Origin: Sulfurimonas sp.
GTDB lineage: Bacteria > Campylobacterota > Campylobacteria > Campylobacterales > Sulfurimonadaceae
Length of the DNA stretch: 9,175 nucleotides
Direction of reading: 5' to 3'
Assembly: GCA_026988735.1 (NCBI GenBank)
Contig: JALSKR010000239.1
Location: 1-9,175 of the forward strand
Shown here: in pieces, positions 6,324 to 9,175 of the stretch
Layout of the letters: each line of letters starts with the position of its first letter
Position numbering within the stretch: position 1 is the first letter of the stretch
Notes under the pieces: model-generated
Database searches by the model: none
What the model saw: only the letters and a program-made list of their open reading frames with translations
What the model was told of the DNA's origin: nothing
Position numbers and translations under genes: made by a program

Positions 6324-6329
6324 ATTATA
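6324..6329 (-). promoter_or_regulatory. -10 box of the coiled-coil/EI24/dehydrogenase unit
   Basis: On the minus strand this is a perfect TATAAT, with transcription expected near 6317 and a leader of about 27 bases including the AGGAG site. No clear -35 box is seen. It faces away from the promoter of the Uma2 gene in the same spacer. Confidence 0.5.
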
Positions 6330-6393
6330 TACCTTCTTTTATTAATTTCTGTTTACCATAAGAAAACATGAAAGTACCTAATAATACAATATA

Positions 6394-6402
6394 TGTTATA
6401 CT
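6394..6402 (+). promoter_or_regulatory. Extended -10 promoter of the Uma2 gene
   Basis: TGTTATACT is a TG-n plus TATACT extended -10 element, 46 bases before the start codon, with transcription expected near 6409. A weak -35 is compatible with an extended -10 promoter. Confidence 0.45.
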
Positions 6403-6448
6403 CAAGGTTAAAGAATATAAAATTTAAGCCAGCAATGGAGCAAACATC

Positions 6449-6979
6449 ATGCAAGCCGTAGATAAAAACTTTTTCACATGGAATGATTATGTCACCTGGG
6501 AAGGCAGATGGGAGCTTATAGACGGAGAAGCATACGATATGTCTCCGGCACCCTATCCAAAACATCAGAGATTAGTCGGTAGAATTTATAGAGAGCTTAG
6601 TAACACGCTGGATTGTAAAGAGTGTGAAGTTTATATATCACCGGTTGACTGGAAAATAGATGAGTACAATGTTGTACAGCCTGATGTGGCTCTGTTTTGT
6701 GAAGAACCAAAAGAGCAGTATTTTTCCAAGACACCTCCCCTTGTTGTAGAAGTCCTTTCAAAATCCACAGCAAAAAAAGATATCAATGAAAAATTTTCTC
6801 TGTATGAAAAAAACGGTGTAAAGTTTTATATGCTAGTCGAACCAAACAGTGAAGTTGTCGATATTTTTGAGCTAAAAAACGGCAAATATGAGTTTCAAAA
6901 GAAGCTTACATGTAATGACAGCTATGCTTTTGAATTAGATGAATGCAGCTTGTCTGTGGATTTTAATAATGTTTTTTAA
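6449..6979 (+). CDS. Uma2 family (DUF820) putative PD-(D/E)XK endonuclease
   Basis: 176 residues, close to the usual 180-200 of the family. The N-terminus has the family signature RWELIDGEAYDMSPAP (20-35) followed by HQRLVGRIYREL. The nuclease-like core has QPDVALF with Asp79 and PPLVVEVLSKST with Glu101, then DINEKFSLYEKNGVKFYMLVEP (111-132) with Lys115. These are the standard conserved acidic and basic positions of Uma2 proteins, all present. The family is abundant in cyanobacteria and is predicted to be nuclease-like, but its biological role is unsettled. GGAG lies 8 bases before the ATG. The gene has its own extended -10 promoter and lies 28 bases before the exoprotein gene on the same strand, so co-transcription is possible without implying shared function. 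It is cytoplasmic, with no signal peptide. Confidence 0.88.
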   Translation: MQAVDKNFFTWNDYVTWEGRWELIDGEAYDMSPAPYPKHQRLVGRIYRELSNTLDCKECEVYISPVDWKIDEYNVVQPDVALFCEEPKEQYFSKTPPLVVEVLSKSTAKKDINEKFSLYEKNGVKFYMLVEPNSEVVDIFELKNGKYEFQKKLTCNDSYAFELDECSLSVDFNNVF

Positions 6980-6996
6980 CAGATACTCAAGAATAT

Positions 6997-7010
6997 GAGG
7001 ATTTAAATTG
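6997..7010 (+). promoter_or_regulatory. Ribosome binding site and TTG start of the exoprotein gene
   Basis: GAGGA at 6997-7001 is followed after 6 bases by TTG at 7008-7010. The frame from this TTG opens directly into a signal peptide and stays open to the window end. The nearest ATG (6995) meets a stop three codons later, so TTG is the best start. Confidence 0.75.
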
Positions 7011-9175
7011 CAGAGTTTTGGAAGATTTTTTCTTTTTGTAATACTTAGTTGTTCTTTAAGCTGGGGAGATGTTTCTTTAAATGGCTATCTACATCCTGGC
7101 TACACAACAGATAATATTTTCATTCCTAATGAACCGCTCACAAATGACAATGAGCCTACATATGACTATTATCTAAATAATCCAACAAAGTTTTATTTAA
7201 GTGAAGAGAGCAATATTACCGCAGTTACACTTGTCAATGCTGTGGGTATTGATAGTGCTATTCGTGTTTATATTGATGGAAATCTTGTGGGAACAGGTGC
7301 AAGCGGAAGTGCCACCATATCGCTGGACACTACACTCAGCCTTGCAAGTGGTTATCATGATATTACCGTAAGAGGGAGTTGTTATAATAGATTTGGCAAT
7401 GAAACCACTTGTGGAAGCCGTTTTGTACGAGATATCGATGATTTTAATTTTTCAGCACTAAAACTTATTTCTGGACAGACAACAACTGCTGTTGACTTTA
7501 TACAAAGAGTGCACCTTGGTGATTATACGGACAGTAATGATAATTATGATATTGACGATACTTCGAACTCTTTTTATCCTGATGCTCCGGAAGCGACATC
7601 AAAAGTGTATTTGCTAAATGGCAATATAACAGGAAGTTTGGCAGCATTTAGAATTTTTATCTCACGTATGCGGGATGTAAGTGTAGATGGGATAAATAAA
7701 ATCAAAGTCTATGACAGCGCTAATGCACTTATCACAACTTTTGATATTAACCAATCTACTGACTACAAATTTGATGTTTCAAAACTGTATGTGGGAAGTG
7801 TCAATGGGATATCGAAAGTAGAAATACTTTGTGGACAAATCAATAGTTCAAACTATGATGATATCTCTTTTGGTGAACTTATTGTTATTCCTTATACATC
7901 TGTAGTAGATATTTACCCAAAACCAATTATTAATTACAAGATGGACGAATGTAGTTGGGACAGTGACAGCAATACTTACGAGATAAAAAATTTCGGAAGT
8001 CTTGGAAGTGATTATAATGCGACAGCTGTCAATGATGCAAATGTTACGGATGGAAAGATTTATAACGGGGGTGATATAAATGCAACGACTAGTTCTGATA
8101 AAGCTATTTTAGTACAAAATAACATTTCACTTCCTATAAACTATACATTGACAACCTGGATCAAATTTCCTCTCAATGAAAATGGACATGTATCTTTTAG
8201 TAATACAAAATTTTTCAATATTGCAGATAGGCCAGGAAGCAGTAATGACTATATATATTTTGCTCTTGATACAACAAATAACAGTTGGAACCTGTGTATG
8301 CAAGGAAATAATTACGAATGTCAAAATTACAATCCACAAAATTTATCAGGATGGCATCTTTTAAGTTTTGTCGTTGATGGTAACAACGGCGCTACAAAAG
8401 TCTATGTTGATACAACAGAAACGCTTAATTTCACTCAAGCACCATCCGGGACACTGGGTTTGCTCTTCAACAGTGATTATCAGGGCAACAATAACAATGA
8501 ACCAAATGGACAATCTATCGGTGCAGCTGTTGATGAATTCAAAATCTTTAATGCTCAATTTAGTACAAATGACATTCAAACTCTTTATAATAATGAAAAC
8601 AATGGAAATAATTACAATGGAACTTCCAGAGATGACCCGCAATGTGGTGGTGGCAATCAAAACAACAACAAAACAACCCTTTTTAATGCGGTCACTTCCA
8701 TTGGAGGCGTTACATGTAACGCAGTCAATGACTGGGATAACAATCTTACTACACAAATAGTTAACAATCCCTACGGGCTTTATATCCTTTCAAAAGATGC
8801 ACTCACTCAGACTGCTCCAAGTGCGGCTGACATCACAAAAGTCATACTCAAATACTATGATGACGGGAACACTACTGACTGTGGTGGCAATCTTCTTGCA
8901 GATGTTGTAAAATGTGATGACACAACCGGCACTCAGTGCATTGATACCAATGCAAGCGGCTGTGCCTATTACAGTGACATGACGGTAAACCGCGCTGTAA
9001 AATGTGTCCAGGTTTATATAGAAGGAAGAGACCAAAACAATACCTCCCTAGATATCAACAGCTCTTACTCAAGTGACAACTATGCCGTACGCCCTGCAAA
9101 ATTTGTTCTCAATGTCACAACTTCACCTCTTATAGCCGGAGCAGATTTCAACACAACTTTTCAAGCCTTAGATGC
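7008..9175 (+). CDS. Exported LamG-domain and MshQ/DUF6701-like surface protein, 3' end beyond window
   Basis: At least 722 codons without a stop; the gene continues past 9175. It starts with TTG behind GAGGA. Residues 1-20 (MQSFGRFFLFVILSCSLSWG) form a signal peptide, probably cleaved after Gly20; Cys15 after ILS could be a poor lipobox. Residues about 60-150 are a beta-rich domain of unknown family. Residues about 308-530 resemble a LamG/concanavalin A-like jellyroll, opening YKMDECSWDSDSN and closing VDEFKIFNAQFSTNDIQTLYN. This is followed by an Asn-rich linker and, from about 555, sequence like the start of DUF6701 of MshQ (LFNAV, later NYAVRPAKF at 691-699). Several C-terminal cysteines fit disulfide bonds outside the cytoplasm. 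MshQ belongs to MSHA-type IV pilus clusters, so a pilus-linked or surface adhesin role is inferred. No pilus genes are visible in this window. Confidence 0.75.
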   Translation, partial: MQSFGRFFLFVILSCSLSWGDVSLNGYLHPGYTTDNIFIPNEPLTNDNEPTYDYYLNNPTKFYLSEESNITAVTLVNAVGIDSAIRVYIDGNLVGTGASGSATISLDTTLSLASGYHDITVRGSCYNRFGNETTCGSRFVRDIDDFNFSALKLISGQTTTAVDFIQRVHLGDYTDSNDNYDIDDTSNSFYPDAPEATSKVYLLNGNITGSLAAFRIFISRMRDVSVDGINKIKVYDSANALITTFDINQSTDYKFDVSKLYVGSVNGISKVEILCGQINSSNYDDISFGELIVIPYTSVVDIYPKPIINYKMDECSWDSDSNTYEIKNFGSLGSDYNATAVNDANVTDGKIYNGGDINATTSSDKAILVQNNISLPINYTLTTWIKFPLNENGHVSFSNTKFFNIADRPGSSNDYIYFALDTTNNSWNLCMQGNNYECQNYNPQNLSGWHLLSFVVDGNNGATKVYVDTTETLNFTQAPSGTLGLLFNSDYQGNNNNEPNGQSIGAAVDEFKIFNAQFSTNDIQTLYNNENNGNNYNGTSRDDPQCGGGNQNNNKTTLFNAVTSIGGVTCNAVNDWDNNLTTQIVNNPYGLYILSKDALTQTAPSAADITKVILKYYDDGNTTDCGGNLLADVVKCDDTTGTQCIDTNASGCAYYSDMTVNRAVKCVQVYIEGRDQNNTSLDINSSYSSDNYAVRPAKFVLNVTTSPLIAGADFNTTFQALD

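Noticed and set aside
8304..8615. Twelve-base repeat GGAAATAATTAC at 8304-8315 and 8604-8615, exactly 300 bases apart
   Set aside because: Both copies encode Gly-Asn-Asn-Tyr in an Asn-rich protein, and the flanking sequence does not repeat. It is probably composition rather than a duplicated module.
8361..8760. Two open frames of about 130 codons, one on each strand, inside the exoprotein gene
   Set aside because: Both lie out of frame within a continuous 722-codon frame with a signal peptide and recognisable domains. Their products look like random translations, and neither has a convincing ribosome binding site.
1..9175. CRISPR arrays, tRNA or rRNA genes, insertion sequences and phage genes
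   Set aside because: I saw no spaced repeats, tRNA-like arms, transposase-like proteins or phage-like genes in the window.

Overview
The window is AT-rich, densely packed bacterial chromosome. The gene repertoire and protein style (a short class I type aldolase coupled to PEP synthase, a YfdX protein, an EI24 protein with a small coiled-coil partner, an MshQ-like exoprotein) suggest a Campylobacterota member, probably Sulfurimonas-like. That placement comes from recognising protein families, not from a marker gene. No rRNA, tRNA, CRISPR array, insertion sequence or phage gene is visible.

Left block (1-3129, minus strand). A tightly coupled operon reads ppsA (PEP synthase), then an HdeD/DUF308 six-helix membrane protein, then the start of a class I type fructose-bisphosphate aldolase that leaves the window at position 1. 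The ppsA stop and the membrane gene start are 1 bp apart, and the membrane gene overlaps the aldolase start by 4 bp (ATGA). PEP synthase and aldolase are the entry and a later step of gluconeogenesis, which suits an autotroph building sugars from pyruvate. The role of the membrane protein between them is unknown.

Middle block (3130-6290). A divergent promoter region separates ppsA from a plus-strand gene for a secreted YfdX-family protein. That gene ends exactly where the next minus-strand unit ends: the two stop codons abut with no gap. The minus-strand unit, read from 6290 downward, is a 75-residue coiled-coil protein, an EI24-type membrane protein, and a D-2-hydroxyacid dehydrogenase. This unit is the most unusual part of the window. 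The EI24 gene is broken by a perfect 7-bp tandem duplication (5779-5792) that shifts the frame. Its 3' portion then reads in frame, without a stop, into the dehydrogenase. The dehydrogenase still has its own AAGGAG ribosome binding site and ATG inside the fused frame. It also lacks the usual catalytic glutamate.

Right block (6291-9175, plus strand). A Uma2/DUF820 family PD-(D/E)XK-like protein is followed after 28 bp by a large gene that starts with TTG and runs off the right end (at least 722 residues). The latter encodes an exported, Asn/Thr/Asp-rich protein with a LamG-like domain and the beginning of an MshQ/DUF6701-like region, so it is a probable surface or pilus-associated protein.

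I see no convincing new multi-gene system. The strongest leads are the duplication-frameshifted EI24 gene, its fusion to the dehydrogenase, and the exoprotein with a non-ATG start.
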